Positions 16,188-26,175 are shown, counted from the stretch's first letter. The stretch is 64,000 bases of DNA from Pelethousia sp034928145 (GCA_034928145.1 JAYFPE010000009.1:62001-126000); one strand, 5' to 3'. A program made the numbers and translations. Notes: generated by a model from the letters alone, not told the origin.

Positions 16188-18097
16188 GTATTAAGCACCT
16201 CGTCAAAAAAGCCTGGGTATTTATAAGTAAAAGGAAATCCAGCGACACTATACATTTCTGGGATATTTTCAATCATATTAGCGTAGTTCTCTAAAACACG
16301 TATATATGGCAAATCCTTAATCCAGGTATATACGCCCGAAACCTTTTTGCTCACATTATCTACCGCAATACAAGGCGTTCCCATGATCGCGGCAAAAATC
16401 ATGCCATGAAGCCTGTCCGTAATAACAAGCCCCGCACCCGCAAACTCCGACCATTTAAGCGTCAGCGCCTTTTTTCTGTTTTTGTGGGAAACCGTACGCT
16501 CAGTTACGGTATCCGTCTCAGTAAACGATAACTTTTGGTCTTTAAAATACGCCTTAATACCTTCAACAACATCGCTATCTATCATCTGTTCAAGGTCTTT
16601 GCGAAAGCAGAGCAATACACCGTTACGAACTTTCTCATTTGTCATATTCGGCACTGCCAACACCACATCGGGAACATACGCACACCTAACGTGCTTGAAA
16701 TTTTCCACAGCAAAATCATACGAAGCCTTGTCTCGAAACGTCATCGTAAGATTTGGGGCGGCAGCATAAACCATTCTGTTTCGTTCTAAACGTGCTAATG
16801 AATCCTCTCCGTAATAACAGGTTTGCGGAAATACAATAATATGGTTATTCTTAAAGCGATGAATGATATCTGCGATCTTATCATCTTCATTAGGCCAAAG
16901 GGTACCCAAATTGCCGCCGCCATCAATAATAATCAAATCCTCGGCTCCTACATGCTGTTGAATACGATGATTGTACCTCAAGTATACAGAATTCGGGATC
17001 TCCACCGTCCTGGAAAGAAGACCATTGCGCTCTAAAATGTTTCGCTCGGCATAAACAATAGCATGATCTCCAAGATTACCATGCTCCGGGGTGGACATAA
17101 GAATAACTCTCCGCTTTATAAAGGCAGTCTTTCGAAGAGCCGTTTTAACGAAGATCCACTTTAAATATCTTTTTAAACCCCGCCCTGACTTGCCTGCCAC
17201 TCTTTTAAGCATAAAAGGCCATGCAGTTGGCATAGCGAGGATGGTTGCGGTATATTTGCATATGAGCGTAAGCCAGCGAAATAACATCTTGCCGCTATTA
17301 ATGTTTTTTATTTTAGTGAATAGCGAATATACGCTGCCGCTTAATGTTTTCAATGCAAGGCTATCAAATTTACGCTCCTTAAGAAAATAATACCGATCAA
17401 GCATAGCATCAAATGCATCAAAATTCCGCAAAGTATATTGTGCCGTTATACTCCCTGCCCGTTGAACATAAAAATATAGCGCGTCCGAGATGCAAGCGAT
17501 CTTTTCACAATGGCCGAAGAAATGGTGAGAGGTGAATTCATCCTCATGCACCTTTCCATCCGGGAAGCGAACCGCTGTTAATACTTCGGATTTATATAGC
17601 TTATTACATGCAGTGACATATGTTACCCCGCAAGGCTGACATAACGCCTCAAAAGCATTGTTGCGATTCAAAACGCAGGTTGCGATTTTGCCCGCTAATA
17701 AATCCTTCTCATAAATCGAACCATCATCCTTCACCCAAGTATAGTTGCAAATTGCCATTTCCGCCCCGGCAGCTTTTATCGCGGCATACAGTCTTTCATA
17801 CATTTCGGGTGCAATAAAGTCGTCACTGTCAATAAAGCCAATATAATCGCCTTTAGCAATATCAATACCGGCATTCCTGGCTGAGGATAAGCCACCGTTG
17901 GTTTTATGTATTACTCTAATGCGGCTGTCCTGCGCAGCATACGCATCACAAATAGCCCCGCAACCGTCCGGCGAGCCATCATCCACGAGTATTACTTCGA
18001 TATTCTCATATGTTTGTGATAATATCGAATCAATACAACGGTGAAGATAATCTTCAACCTTATAGACCGGAACAATAATTGATATCAAGTCTTTCAT
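16175..18097 (-). CDS. bifunctional GT2 glycosyltransferase / polysaccharide pyruvyltransferase
   Basis: Fusion of 640 residues. Residues 1 to about 225 form a GT-A glycosyltransferase of family 2 (VSIIVPVYKVEDYL-like start, VDDGSPDGC, and the DxD-type FIDSDDF at 88-94). After a basic helical linker, residues about 328-640 match CsaB/PssK-type pyruvyltransferases: GNLGDHAI (340-347), IIIDGGGNLG, the VFPQTCYYG stretch and DRLHGMIFAAIMGTP. The expected activity is addition of a sugar and of a pyruvate ketal from phosphoenolpyruvate, which makes the glycan negatively charged. Such ketals bind SLH domains in some Gram-positive bacteria, an idea only. Both halves look intact. Confidence 0.92.
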   Translation of the reverse strand: MKDLISIIVPVYKVEDYLHRCIDSILSQTYENIEVILVDDGSPDGCGAICDAYAAQDSRIRVIHKTNGGLSSARNAGIDIAKGDYIGFIDSDDFIAPEMYERLYAAIKAAGAEMAICNYTWVKDDGSIYEKDLLAGKIATCVLNRNNAFEALCQPCGVTYVTACNKLYKSEVLTAVRFPDGKVHEDEFTSHHFFGHCEKIACISDALYFYVQRAGSITAQYTLRNFDAFDAMLDRYYFLKERKFDSLALKTLSGSVYSLFTKIKNINSGKMLFRWLTLICKYTATILAMPTAWPFMLKRVAGKSGRGLKRYLKWIFVKTALRKTAFIKRRVILMSTPEHGNLGDHAIVYAERNILERNGLLSRTVEIPNSVYLRYNHRIQQHVGAEDLIIIDGGGNLGTLWPNEDDKIADIIHRFKNNHIIVFPQTCYYGEDSLARLERNRMVYAAAPNLTMTFRDKASYDFAVENFKHVRCAYVPDVVLAVPNMTNEKVRNGVLLCFRKDLEQMIDSDVVEGIKAYFKDQKLSFTETDTVTERTVSHKNRKKALTLKWSEFAGAGLVITDRLHGMIFAAIMGTPCIAVDNVSKKVSGVYTWIKDLPYIRVLENYANMIENIPEMYSVAGFPFTYKYPGFFDEVLNTWGT

Positions 18098-18255
18098 TAT
18101 GTAATAATCTTCCTCTATCTAACCACATTCTCTTAAATATTAGGGCAGCAGACATCACGCGTGCATAAGATATATTTGCTAATCATTCTCCAATAAAACC
18201 CGCCTTATTATGCGACGCATGCGCATATCTGTAAAACTTCGCCTATACATTTCTA

Positions 18256-19272
18256 TCATGTGTTTCCATAGTATTGCAACTGCTGCTTATAATTAAACTT
18301 CCTATAGCCATGCATTAGATGATATATTAACTTAGCCCAACTTAGCCGGAGGGCTGCTCTTAAAATGATACGCTTCACATTTGATTTCAGTGGCACATAT
18401 CTGGACCAAGCGGAGCCCTTTAGCGCGTCTCGAAATAGGACTGTATTCTTTATTGCCTTATAATAAACCTTGAATTGTTCTTGAGACTGACTAATCGCAT
18501 ATCCGGAGCCTAATATCGACAGAATTCTATCCAAGCTCATCGAATCCAGCGTTTTCCGGGTAAGCATATAGCGCGGATTACGGCATTCATTAATCGTTTG
18601 TATTTGACTTTCAAGATAATCCTTGCTTATGGAATTTACGGCTGAATTACGATAGATGCAGTAATGGTATAAGCGTTTATGCAATATGCGAATCCTTGCT
18701 ATATACTGGCAGTATTTTATTATGAACAGCATATCCTCGCCGACCTTAATGGGAGGAAACTGAATAGCATTTTGCTTAATTAATTCCAGATTAAACAGCT
18801 TATTGCACACGCCTAAAAAAATATCCTGCCCATAATCGCCTGATAAAAACCTTTCCGGAAAAGAATCGTCAATTATGATGCTGTCCTGCTTGCATTTATA
18901 TGCCCGGATATCAGAATCATTATAAAGGATATCGCAAACGGCCATAGTATCCGTATCAGCTATGCTCAAGAGGCTTTCTATCATATCCGGCTCTATATAA
19001 TCATCCGCATCCACAAATGCCACATATTCTCCACGGGCGATCGACAGGCCATTATTTCTCGCAGCCGATACACCCTGATTTTCCTGTGTTAGGAGAATGA
19101 TCCTACCATCGTTTTTTGATAGGACCTCTGCTATACTCAATGTTTGATCACACGAACCATCATTTACCAATATTACCTCAAGCTTCGAATGCGTCTGCTT
19201 TAATATGGACTTCACACACCGCTCGATATACTTTTCACAGTTATACATGGGAACGACTACGCTAACCAGCAT
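18256..19272 (-). CDS. family 2 glycosyltransferase
   Basis: GT-A type glycosyltransferase of 338 residues. Typical N-terminal start (VSVVVPMYNCEKYIERCVKSIL), nucleotide-binding VNDGSCDQT, and the metal-binding FVDADDY near residue 90. A basic C-terminal tail may touch the membrane. Overlaps the upstream GT4 by 11 bp. Donor and acceptor sugars unknown. A 158-bp gap separates it from the downstream GT2-pyruvyltransferase. Confidence 0.92.
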   Translation of the reverse strand: MLVSVVVPMYNCEKYIERCVKSILKQTHSKLEVILVNDGSCDQTLSIAEVLSKNDGRIILLTQENQGVSAARNNGLSIARGEYVAFVDADDYIEPDMIESLLSIADTDTMAVCDILYNDSDIRAYKCKQDSIIIDDSFPERFLSGDYGQDIFLGVCNKLFNLELIKQNAIQFPPIKVGEDMLFIIKYCQYIARIRILHKRLYHYCIYRNSAVNSISKDYLESQIQTINECRNPRYMLTRKTLDSMSLDRILSILGSGYAISQSQEQFKVYYKAIKNTVLFRDALKGSAWSRYVPLKSNVKRIILRAALRLSWAKLIYHLMHGYRKFNYKQQLQYYGNT

Positions 19273-20401
19273 TGGATTCTCCTTTACTTAGCCTAATTCT
19301 TTCCTCAGCCGCAAAATATAAGTCTCGCAAGAGCGTGGTCATCGTTATATGGCTATACTTTTCAGCCCTTTGCTTGCATGCCCTTGCTTTATCCTCATAG
19401 TAGCTCTTGCTCTTTGTAAGCCCGTTTATTCTATCCGCCAATTCCTGTACGTTTCGAAATAAGAGGCCCGCTTCCCCCACCACTTCTCTTAAACCGCCTA
19501 CATCACTTGCAAGAACCGGCTTCCCGGCAGCCATCCCTTCTACGGCAGCCAAACCAAAGCCCTCCCAATGGGAGGATAATACAACGACATCCATAGTTTT
19601 CAATATTCGGGGCACATCTTCGCGAAAACCCAGGAAATGTACTCTATCGGCAATGTTTAGATCATGCGCCAACTGTTTGTTCTTTTTCAGCAGCTGGCCC
19701 TCTCCCACTAGCAGAAGATGAAGGTTTTCAGGCAACGCACTAAACGCGCTTATTAAGGTAGCCTGATCCTTTTGCTCCGAAAACCTTCCTACCATGCACA
19801 CAAGCTTCGTATCTTCCGAAACACCGTCAATCAACTCGTGCTTGTTATAGGGTGCGGCCGCTTGTATCTTTGCTATATCCACGCCGTTCTCAATGACGAT
19901 ATGCTTATCAAGCCTTTTATGCTTGGGGTCGATCCAGTTCACCAGATTCTCCTTGGTCTTTTCGCTAATCGATATGATGCAATCATATTGTGCATACATG
20001 AACTTATCTATGAAACGGAAATACCATTTCCCACGCCTTCTATTATGCGTACTATGCTCTGTCGTAATGAACCTAACCGATTTCCCTAACAATAATATCT
20101 TCGCCAGCGCCACCCAATACTGCGCAGGGAACAAATGGGCATGAACGATTTGGTAGCCGCCGTTTATAATATGCCGCCTAACTCCAAATATATTGCGAAG
20201 TGCATACCGGTCATTATATTTTACGATATCGATCTTTACACCATTGCCTGCCAAAGAATCATAAAACACATTGTTTTTATCCGTTAATAACAGAATATCG
20301 GTTTTAATATCCTCCGAGCTGTTCAATAACGGCACAAAATCAGTCAGCAACTTTTCCGCGCCGCCCGGGCCTAAGCTATTGATTATTTGCAATACCTTCA
20401 T
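19262..20401 (-). CDS. family 4 glycosyltransferase
   Basis: GT-B glycosyltransferase of 379 residues. The acceptor-side loop GPGGAEKLL is at the N-terminus, and the retaining GT4 E(x7)E motif appears as EGFGLAAVE, followed by GKPVLASDVGGLREVV. Overlaps its upstream and downstream neighbours (26 and 11 bp). Acts on the cytoplasmic face during repeat-unit assembly. Sugar specificity cannot be read. Confidence 0.93.
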   Translation of the reverse strand: MKVLQIINSLGPGGAEKLLTDFVPLLNSSEDIKTDILLLTDKNNVFYDSLAGNGVKIDIVKYNDRYALRNIFGVRRHIINGGYQIVHAHLFPAQYWVALAKILLLGKSVRFITTEHSTHNRRRGKWYFRFIDKFMYAQYDCIISISEKTKENLVNWIDPKHKRLDKHIVIENGVDIAKIQAAAPYNKHELIDGVSEDTKLVCMVGRFSEQKDQATLISAFSALPENLHLLLVGEGQLLKKNKQLAHDLNIADRVHFLGFREDVPRILKTMDVVVLSSHWEGFGLAAVEGMAAGKPVLASDVGGLREVVGEAGLLFRNVQELADRINGLTKSKSYYEDKARACKQRAEKYSHITMTTLLRDLYFAAEERIRLSKGESNAG

Positions 20402-21584
20402 ATAAATTGCCTTCTTTCAAATAAATAGTACGTATCAAAGAGGAGATGTTCGCGATGGAATACGTTTCTATATGCCGTCGGTTATAATCGCCTAAGGCCT
20501 TCCTTTTATCGTTATCCAATACAAGTTCCTCTATACGGGCTCTAAAGCCATCTATACTGGAAAGGGATATCACATATCCGCCCAGTCCGTCTTGAATCAA
20601 GTCGGTATTTCCCCTAATCTGCGATGCAATGCAGGGCAGCCCGCTCGCCATCGCCTCCATAAGGGAGACGGGCAAGCCTTCTCTTTTGGAAGGAAAGCAA
20701 AATATATCCGCGCCGCACAGAAGTCTTGCTATGTCTTTGCGATAACCTAATAGGTGCACCTGCGCCGCAACGCCCACTTTCGATGCAAGCCGAAAAAGAT
20801 ATTCTTTCATCGCTCCTTCGCCCACAATAAAATACCGCACTTTCGTATTGCAAATCTGCGCTAAAGCACGAACGACGATTTGATGGTTTTTATTTTGATT
20901 AATCTCTCCCACAGAAAGGAGCATTATTTCATCCGCTTTTACGCCAAGTTCCTCACGTACGCGTGCCCGATCATTGGCTCGAAATGCAAATCTGGACAAA
21001 TCCACGCCCACGCCCGGAACGTATTCAACCTGCCTGGCTTTCATTTTTCTTTGGGCCAGCGCATAGTCTTCTTTATTAATTGTAATCAGTACATCCGTCC
21101 AGATTGAGCACAGCCACTCAAGCGGATAATAGAGCAACCAGTTTTTCAAAGGCGCGCCCTTATAAAAATGGAACCCATGCGCAGTGTAGATTACCCTTGC
21201 CCCATACTCTTTTCGTATTTTTCTTGCCCCAAGCCTTGCAAGAACCCCGCCAATCGGAGAGTGGCAATGCAGGATTTTATATTGATATTCGCCGCAAATG
21301 CCTTTTACAATGCGGTATGAAAGAAGGATATCTTTAATCCGTGTTATACTTCTCGGAATCGGGATATCGTGTATTTTAATCCCGCGCTCTATCAGTTCGC
21401 GCCTGAATTCATCAACTCGCGCCCGGCTTGTTACGCTCCCGAATTGAAAATTAGCCGCCACGTGAACATCATAGCCTAGTGATTCCAGAATAGCTATGTT
21501 ATCCATATTAAAGAGATCGATCATCGAGGCCACCGTAGCCAGCATCAGAGCCTTAGGTTTTATGCGCTCGGCTTGTGTCGTCAT
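20376..21584 (-). CDS. family 4 glycosyltransferase
   Basis: GT-B glycosyltransferase of 402 residues with LLSVGEINQNKNH, a FLG-like LLGYRKDIARLL, and the E(x7)E motif in REGLPVSLMEAMASGLP. The segment ILHCHSPIGGVLARLGAR is typical of the WcaL/EpsD-like branch. First intact glycosyltransferase after the initiating transferase; the epimerase pseudogene lies between them. Start chosen as the first ATG; the preceding sequence belongs to the pseudogene. Confidence 0.92.
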   Translation of the reverse strand: MTTQAERIKPKALMLATVASMIDLFNMDNIAILESLGYDVHVAANFQFGSVTSRARVDEFRRELIERGIKIHDIPIPRSITRIKDILLSYRIVKGICGEYQYKILHCHSPIGGVLARLGARKIRKEYGARVIYTAHGFHFYKGAPLKNWLLYYPLEWLCSIWTDVLITINKEDYALAQRKMKARQVEYVPGVGVDLSRFAFRANDRARVREELGVKADEIMLLSVGEINQNKNHQIVVRALAQICNTKVRYFIVGEGAMKEYLFRLASKVGVAAQVHLLGYRKDIARLLCGADIFCFPSKREGLPVSLMEAMASGLPCIASQIRGNTDLIQDGLGGYVISLSSIDGFRARIEELVLDNDKRKALGDYNRRHIETYSIANISSLIRTIYLKEGNLYEGIANNQ

Positions 21585-21679
21585 AACGTGCGCTCCGTTG
21601 CTTTTATGGAAGCTTCAAAGCTGTGCTTCCAGTAAGCTAAATTATATTTGCTCATATGCATATCATAGGTTAAGCTTCC

Positions 21680-22029
21680 AAACGCCGCGTTTCTTTTGTG
21701 ATGGCGCCTGTCTCCATCCGTAGACGATCATGAAACTAAGGAATATGAACTGCTTTACACCCTACGCTCTTGCTTTGCGTGCCGTTTCAATAGCCAAATC
21801 GCAATTAACGGTGAAATGAAGAAGCGCGTTTTTCTTGGTCTCTTTAATATGCGCAATCCCCGCTACATGAAATACCGCATCGTAATCCGCAAGGCTCCTT
21901 TCCCTCCAGAAGCCGTCGATCATATCGATTGTATCCACGTGGTATTCCCCTGGCCATTGATTGCTTAACGTAATTTTCAAAGGATGTGCCAATATTGCTG
22001 TTGGCGCCGGTAATCAAGATGCGTTTCAT
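21680..22029 (-). pseudogene. remnant of NAD-dependent sugar epimerase/dehydratase
   Basis: Begins with a normal Rossmann start (MKRILITGANSNIG). A frameshift near residue 22 moves the match to the next frame (WPGEYHVDTIDMIDGFW, YDAVFHVAGIAHIKET, NCDLAIETARKARA). There a TAG stop interrupts, after which homology goes on (GVKQFIF, then MIVYG). Similarity then fades before the GT4 start. So at least one frameshift and one stop destroy the gene. It probably made or modified a nucleotide sugar for the locus, which may have changed the glycan structure. Confidence 0.85.
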
Positions 22030-22087
22030 TTTGCGACATACTCCTTTGGCGGTTTAGCTTCAGCCGCTTTTTCGCAGGCGCTTCTTT

Positions 22088-22681
22088 TCATCTCCCCTGT
22101 TCCCCCTCAACAACCCCATCTTTTTTGAGTACCACCAGCACCGACTGCCATAGTATCTTCATATCGAAGCTAAAACTTACGTTTTGCGCATACTCGCCGT
22201 CATACCATGCTTTATCGGCGATCTCTACCGTATCGCGTCCATTCACTTGCGCCCAGCCGGAAAGGCCGGGGCGGATATCGTTTGCCCCGTATCTATCACG
22301 TTCGGCGATCAAGTCATATTGATTCCATAGAGCAGGCCTAGGTCCGATAATGGACATTTTGCCAGTGAATATCTGGGCGATTTGCGGCAGCTCATCCAGG
22401 CTGGTTTTGCGCAAGAATTTGCCGATCTTCGTGATATATTGCTCCGGGTTTTCTAAGAGATGCGTAGGAATATCGCAGGGCGTATCGATCCTCATCGTAC
22501 GGAGTTTGAGGATGTTGAAGTGGCTCTTGCGAACTCCTACGCGCTTCTGCTTAAATAATACAGGACCGGGCGAATCGAATTTAATCGCAATAGCGAGCGC
22601 TAAATATAGAGGCGCCAACAGAATAAGCGCACACCCCGAAAGCAGAATATCAAGAATACGTTTGAAATACCTTGTATACAT
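22088..22681 (-). CDS. initiating sugar-phosphate transferase (monotopic PGT, PglC-like)
   Basis: Small phosphoglycosyl transferase of 197 residues. A single N-terminal re-entrant hydrophobic helix (about 8-32) precedes the catalytic domain: SPGPVLFKQKRVG, the catalytic Asp-Glu in TSLDELPQ, IIGPRPA and RPGLSGWAQVNGRD. It transfers a sugar-1-phosphate from a UDP-sugar to undecaprenyl phosphate and so starts the repeat unit. Intact, and the only priming enzyme visible in the locus. Confidence 0.95.
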   Translation of the reverse strand: MYTRYFKRILDILLSGCALILLAPLYLALAIAIKFDSPGPVLFKQKRVGVRKSHFNILKLRTMRIDTPCDIPTHLLENPEQYITKIGKFLRKTSLDELPQIAQIFTGKMSIIGPRPALWNQYDLIAERDRYGANDIRPGLSGWAQVNGRDTVEIADKAWYDGEYAQNVSFSFDMKILWQSVLVVLKKDGVVEGEQGR

Positions 22682-22931
22682 TACAGCATGACCTCAATGT
22701 CTACTATACTCATACAGTCCCTTATATTTGTGCCGTAACAACAGATAGCTCCATCGGAAGCACTGCGGCCCTATCCTCCATGCAAGCCGCAACGGTTCCC
22801 CCACCGCGCAATACGCGGGCACGGCTCGGGCCATGCACGTTCGGATGTTTAGGGATCCTCCTCCGCCATCCTGCGCAAATGGTCAATTCGCTGTTTTATC
22901 TCAGCCGCTTGAATAGGGGGTGATTTGCCTA

Positions 22932-23404
22932 TTAGTATGCCGGGGAAATCGCTTTCACCTGTATCTCGCTCTCCTGAAAAAGCTCCTTACACATCTTTTC
23001 ATCGGACCGGAGGCCGGTGTATGCAATTTTAATATCCACATCAGGCCCATAGCCGCAAAGGCGTATAATAGAGCGCGGCATCCTATCCATGCGGACAGCG
23101 GCAAGCGTGTAACATAGCACCATGAATAGGATAGAAACGCCGATCGCATAGAGAAGTTCCTCTATGCTGGCATGCTCCCAAAGCGTGGAATGCAAGCGGA
23201 ACAGCGTGTTTACGCAAAGATAAACCAATATGATTTGCAGGATGGCATACTCGAACGTGTTCTAGTATCTCGCCGGCGCGACGCCACCGAAACGGAACGC
23301 AAGGGTTGGTAGATACGCTACAAGAACGCAAGCCGCATCCAGCAAAATCAAAAGGAGCCTGCGGTTCCACGGTATGATGCTTATGATTTTGTTTTTTATC
23401 TTTC
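22932..23404 (-). pseudogene. CapD-type nucleotide-sugar dehydratase with a large internal deletion
   Basis: The upstream part reads as the membrane N-terminus of CapD-type proteins (WNRRLLLILLDAACVL, then YAILQIILVYLCVNTLF and LWEHASIEELLYA). A TAG stop lies between the first two helices (near 23260). After the fourth helix the sequence jumps directly to the very end of the catalytic domain (GPDVDIKIAYTGLRSDEKM), so about two thirds of the protein is missing. The full enzyme would be a UDP-HexNAc dehydratase. It lies between loaP and the initiating transferase. Confidence 0.85.
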
Positions 23405-23464
23405 TTCCCTTCCTTAATCTTTAACGGATGGTAGCGGCCCTGCAAATCGCGCCTGCCTGGCGCC

Positions 23465-24010
23465 TTATCTTTCCCAATCTACTAATATACCCTCTTTTAA
23501 TGTCATCCAATGAAAGCTAAGCCAAACGTTTTTTGTCATTTCTCCCACGCTCACGCAGATCAAAGCGCGGCGGCGGCGGCGGTCAATTTTGAGAATTTCG
23601 CCCTCATACCGCTTGAGCGGCCCGTCGATGACTTGCATTCTATCCCCTACCAGCATGGCGCGCGACACGCTGATGTGGCCTTCGTGGGATAAGACCCACT
23701 GTGCAAAATCCAAATCGCCGCCGGATAGCGCATATTCGCTATGCATAGGCCCCGCATATCCTAGCAGGCGGTTGACCCGCTGGCAGCGGTAAAACGCAGA
23801 TGACGCTATGGGCTCCTGCGAATAAACAAATACATAGCCCGGAAGCAGCGGCCGGATCTTTACGCCCCATACGCCGTTTTTTAACTCCTCGCGCGCAAGC
23901 ACGGGAGAAATCGCCAGCGCATCGAGAAACCGCCGCTTCAAATCGCTTTTTAACGCGTTTTCGCTCCCCGCATCGCAGGATGCGCAATATACGTAAGGGT
24001 AGCTTTGCAT
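23465..24010 (-). CDS. loaP: LoaP/UpxY-type NusG-like antiterminator
   Basis: Specialised NusG paralogue of 181 residues. The NGN domain spans about 1-110 (YVYCASCDAGSE, IRPLLPGYVFVYS) and a KOW motif follows in GDRMQVIDGPLKRYEGEILKID. GGAGGG stands eight bases before the ATG. In Firmicutes LoaP proteins let RNA polymerase read through terminators in long biosynthetic operons. Here it is the first gene before about 11 kb of same-strand glycan genes, as expected for an operon-specific factor. A second, diverged LoaP lies at 41106-41630. Confidence 0.9.
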   Translation of the reverse strand: MQSYPYVYCASCDAGSENALKSDLKRRFLDALAISPVLAREELKNGVWGVKIRPLLPGYVFVYSQEPIASSAFYRCQRVNRLLGYAGPMHSEYALSGGDLDFAQWVLSHEGHISVSRAMLVGDRMQVIDGPLKRYEGEILKIDRRRRRALICVSVGEMTKNVWLSFHWMTLKEGILVDWER

Positions 24011-24452
24011 ATAGCTTCGCCCTCCATACCAGCGTATGGCTGTTTTGCGGTATGTGCCCCGCCCGGGCTTGTTCGTGTACCAGCTGTAATCGCCGAACTG
24101 CCGCCAGGGCTTACATATAAAGCTCGTATCCTTTTACATGATAAAGCAAAAAAATACGAGACTCACATGGAATTCACTAAAAAGAATAGCATAATCGCCC
24201 GCTAAATGCAATAAAGCGGCGAATAGATCGCCTTGTCGTCTGTCAATGCGTATATGAACCTTTTAAGGAAAGCTGCGGTATTGTTTGCATGAACAACACA
24301 GAACGTATCGCCCATGTGAGCCGCCGCGGGCCAAAGACCGCATGCGCATCCAGCAAAGCGCCCAGCGGTTATTTTCCGTCTTGTCAATCTGCGCTTTCGG
24401 CATAGAGCGGAAAAAAGAAATGCTTAGCCCCATATGGTTCATGCTTAAGAGC
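24011..24452. other. 442-bp leader region between galE and loaP
   Basis: No convincing intact gene. An inverted repeat CTCGTAT (24123-24129) / ATACGAG (24154-24160) sits 110 bp before the loaP start. A short minus-strand frame near 24202-24330 (GDTFCVVHANNT) faintly recalls the C-terminus of CpsD-type tyrosine kinases, but this is too weak to call. The promoter and any LoaP-responsive hairpin of the glycan operon should lie here. Confidence 0.5.
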
Positions 24453-25475
24453 CTAATCTTCAAATCCGTTTGGGTTATTCCTCTGCCAATTCCAGGTATC
24501 GCGGCACATATCGGCCAAATCAAGCTCGGCCTGCCAGCCAAGAACGCGCTTGGCCTTTGCGGTGTCCGCGTAGCAGGCGGCAATGTCCCCGGGGCGGCGC
24601 GCCTCGATGCGGCAAGGGACGCTAACATGGTTTACGCTTTCAAACGCCTGCACCATCTCCAAAACGCTATAGCCCTTGCCCGTTCCAAGGTTGAATATTT
24701 CAACGCCCCGGTTGCGCAGGCAAAAATCAAGGGCGGCGACATGCCCTTTAGCCAAATCCACAACATGAATATAATCACGTACACCCGTCCCATCCTTGGT
24801 GGGATAGTCATTGCCAAATATGCATAAATATTCGCATCTTCCAACCGCCGCTCGCGAAATATACGGCATCAGGTTGTTGGGGATCTCTTTGGGGCTTTCG
24901 CCGATCAGCCCGCTCTCATGAGCGCCTACAGGGTTGAAGTACCGCAAAAGAACAGCCGAAAAGCTTGGATGCGCCAGCGCATAATCCTGAATGATCTGCT
25001 CGATCATAAGCTTTGTCCATCCATAGGGGTTCGAGCATGGGCCAACCGCCATATCCTCGCTGACGGGCAGCTTCTCCGGCGCTCCGTAAACCGTAGCCGA
25101 GGAGCTGAATACGAGATTATGCACATGATACTTTTCCATCACCTGCAGCAGCGAAAGCGTGCTGTTAAAATTGTTTTTATAATATAATAAAGGCCGGCAT
25201 ACCGATTCGCCTACCGATTTTAAGCCCGCAAAATGCAGAACAGCATCAATTTGGTTTTCAGCAAACACACGCTCAAGCTGCGACTCTTGCGCCACATCGA
25301 CGGTGTATATTTGGGGCTTGCGCCCGCAGAGCTTTTCCAGGCGCTCGATTATTCTAGGCGAGCTGTTTGAAAAGTTATCAGCAATAACAATATCATGGGC
25401 CTTATCGCGGCTCATTAGCGCCACAGCCGTATGGGAGCCTATAAACCCGGCGCCGCCGGTAAGCAAAATACGCAT
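24453..25475 (-). CDS. galE: UDP-glucose 4-epimerase
   Basis: Short-chain-dehydrogenase-type epimerase of 340 residues that interconverts UDP-glucose and UDP-galactose (possibly the N-acetyl forms). NAD-binding GGAGFIGSH is at the N-terminus; the catalytic Ser-Tyr-Lys set is in SSSATVYG and YGWTK; LRYFNPVGAH and the DGTGVRDYIHV stretch are typical of GalE. The ATG at 25475 is preferred over 25481 because AAAGGG then lies seven bases upstream. Intact, and likely supplies the donor sugar for the glycan locus. Confidence 0.96.
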   Translation of the reverse strand: MRILLTGGAGFIGSHTAVALMSRDKAHDIVIADNFSNSSPRIIERLEKLCGRKPQIYTVDVAQESQLERVFAENQIDAVLHFAGLKSVGESVCRPLLYYKNNFNSTLSLLQVMEKYHVHNLVFSSSATVYGAPEKLPVSEDMAVGPCSNPYGWTKLMIEQIIQDYALAHPSFSAVLLRYFNPVGAHESGLIGESPKEIPNNLMPYISRAAVGRCEYLCIFGNDYPTKDGTGVRDYIHVVDLAKGHVAALDFCLRNRGVEIFNLGTGKGYSVLEMVQAFESVNHVSVPCRIEARRPGDIAACYADTAKAKRVLGWQAELDLADMCRDTWNWQRNNPNGFED

Positions 25476-25546
25476 GAACATACCCTTTCAATCGCGGCTT
25501 GCGTGCAGGCTTGCTGTCGGCAATTTTTCTTTCGCTGGCGCAAGGC

Positions 25547-26112
25547 TTATGGATTACGCTTCCCTTTTCCTCGGCCTTCGCTCGCATAGAGAATGGCGCT
25601 TAGAACGCCCCAACGCACCCAGGCTACGTGGTGGACAAAGGGGGAAACAAAATTAAAGAAGGCTTGAGCCATAATACTGGAAAAGTCCGTAAGCCGCCAC
25701 CAATACCGCCGTGCCGCAGAACACATAAAGCATCCAATCCTTCCTTGGGCCTATATAATCGCCCCACCAACACATACACGCAGAAATAGGCGAACATCAT
25801 CCGGAGGCCCTCATAGCGGGTGGAGCCGCTCTCGATGGCAATATGTCTGGAGTCGGCAAAGATGGTAGATATGATCAGTACCGGCGCATAGGCTAGAAGC
25901 GCCCAATCGTAAGGTTGTATTCTGCGGATAAAGCCCTTCCAGCTGATCCATTTATAAAAGCCCGGTATGATCAACGTAAACAGGAACAGGGTAAAAAACA
26001 GCAATACGGCAAGCTCGGCAAAATTGGATATCCATTCCTGCACCTTCTTCAGATATCGCTGCGTTTCATTCTGCGTCTTGATATCGTTTGTCTTTTTCGG
26101 TTTCGCCGCCAA
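25547..26112 (-). pseudogene. O-antigen ligase/polymerase remnant, paralogue of the gene at 39375-40961
   Basis: Reads MAAKPKKTND-like start, QRYLKKVQEWIS and YDWALLAYAPVLIISTIFADS, closely matching the N-terminus of the intact ligase at 39375-40961. After VGRLYRPKEG a frameshift occurs (YVFCGTAVLVAAYGLFQYYG in the next frame). Then an internal deletion of roughly 300 codons joins QYYG to the C-terminal NFVSPFVHHVAW and WGVLSAILYAS in a third frame. The protein is therefore dead, yet its promoter is preserved upstream. Confidence 0.9.
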
Positions 26113-26145
26113 AATAGCGCTCCCTTTTGCTCTTTCTCAAGAGTT

Positions 26146-26175
26146 ATTATACCTTATATAATATTTACCCGTCAA
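26146..26175 (-). promoter_or_regulatory. sigma-A promoter upstream of the ligase pseudogene
   Basis: TTGACG (plus 26170-26175), 18-bp spacer, TATAAT (plus 26146-26151), 34 bp before the pseudogene start. It probably still fires and may transcribe into galE. Confidence 0.75.
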
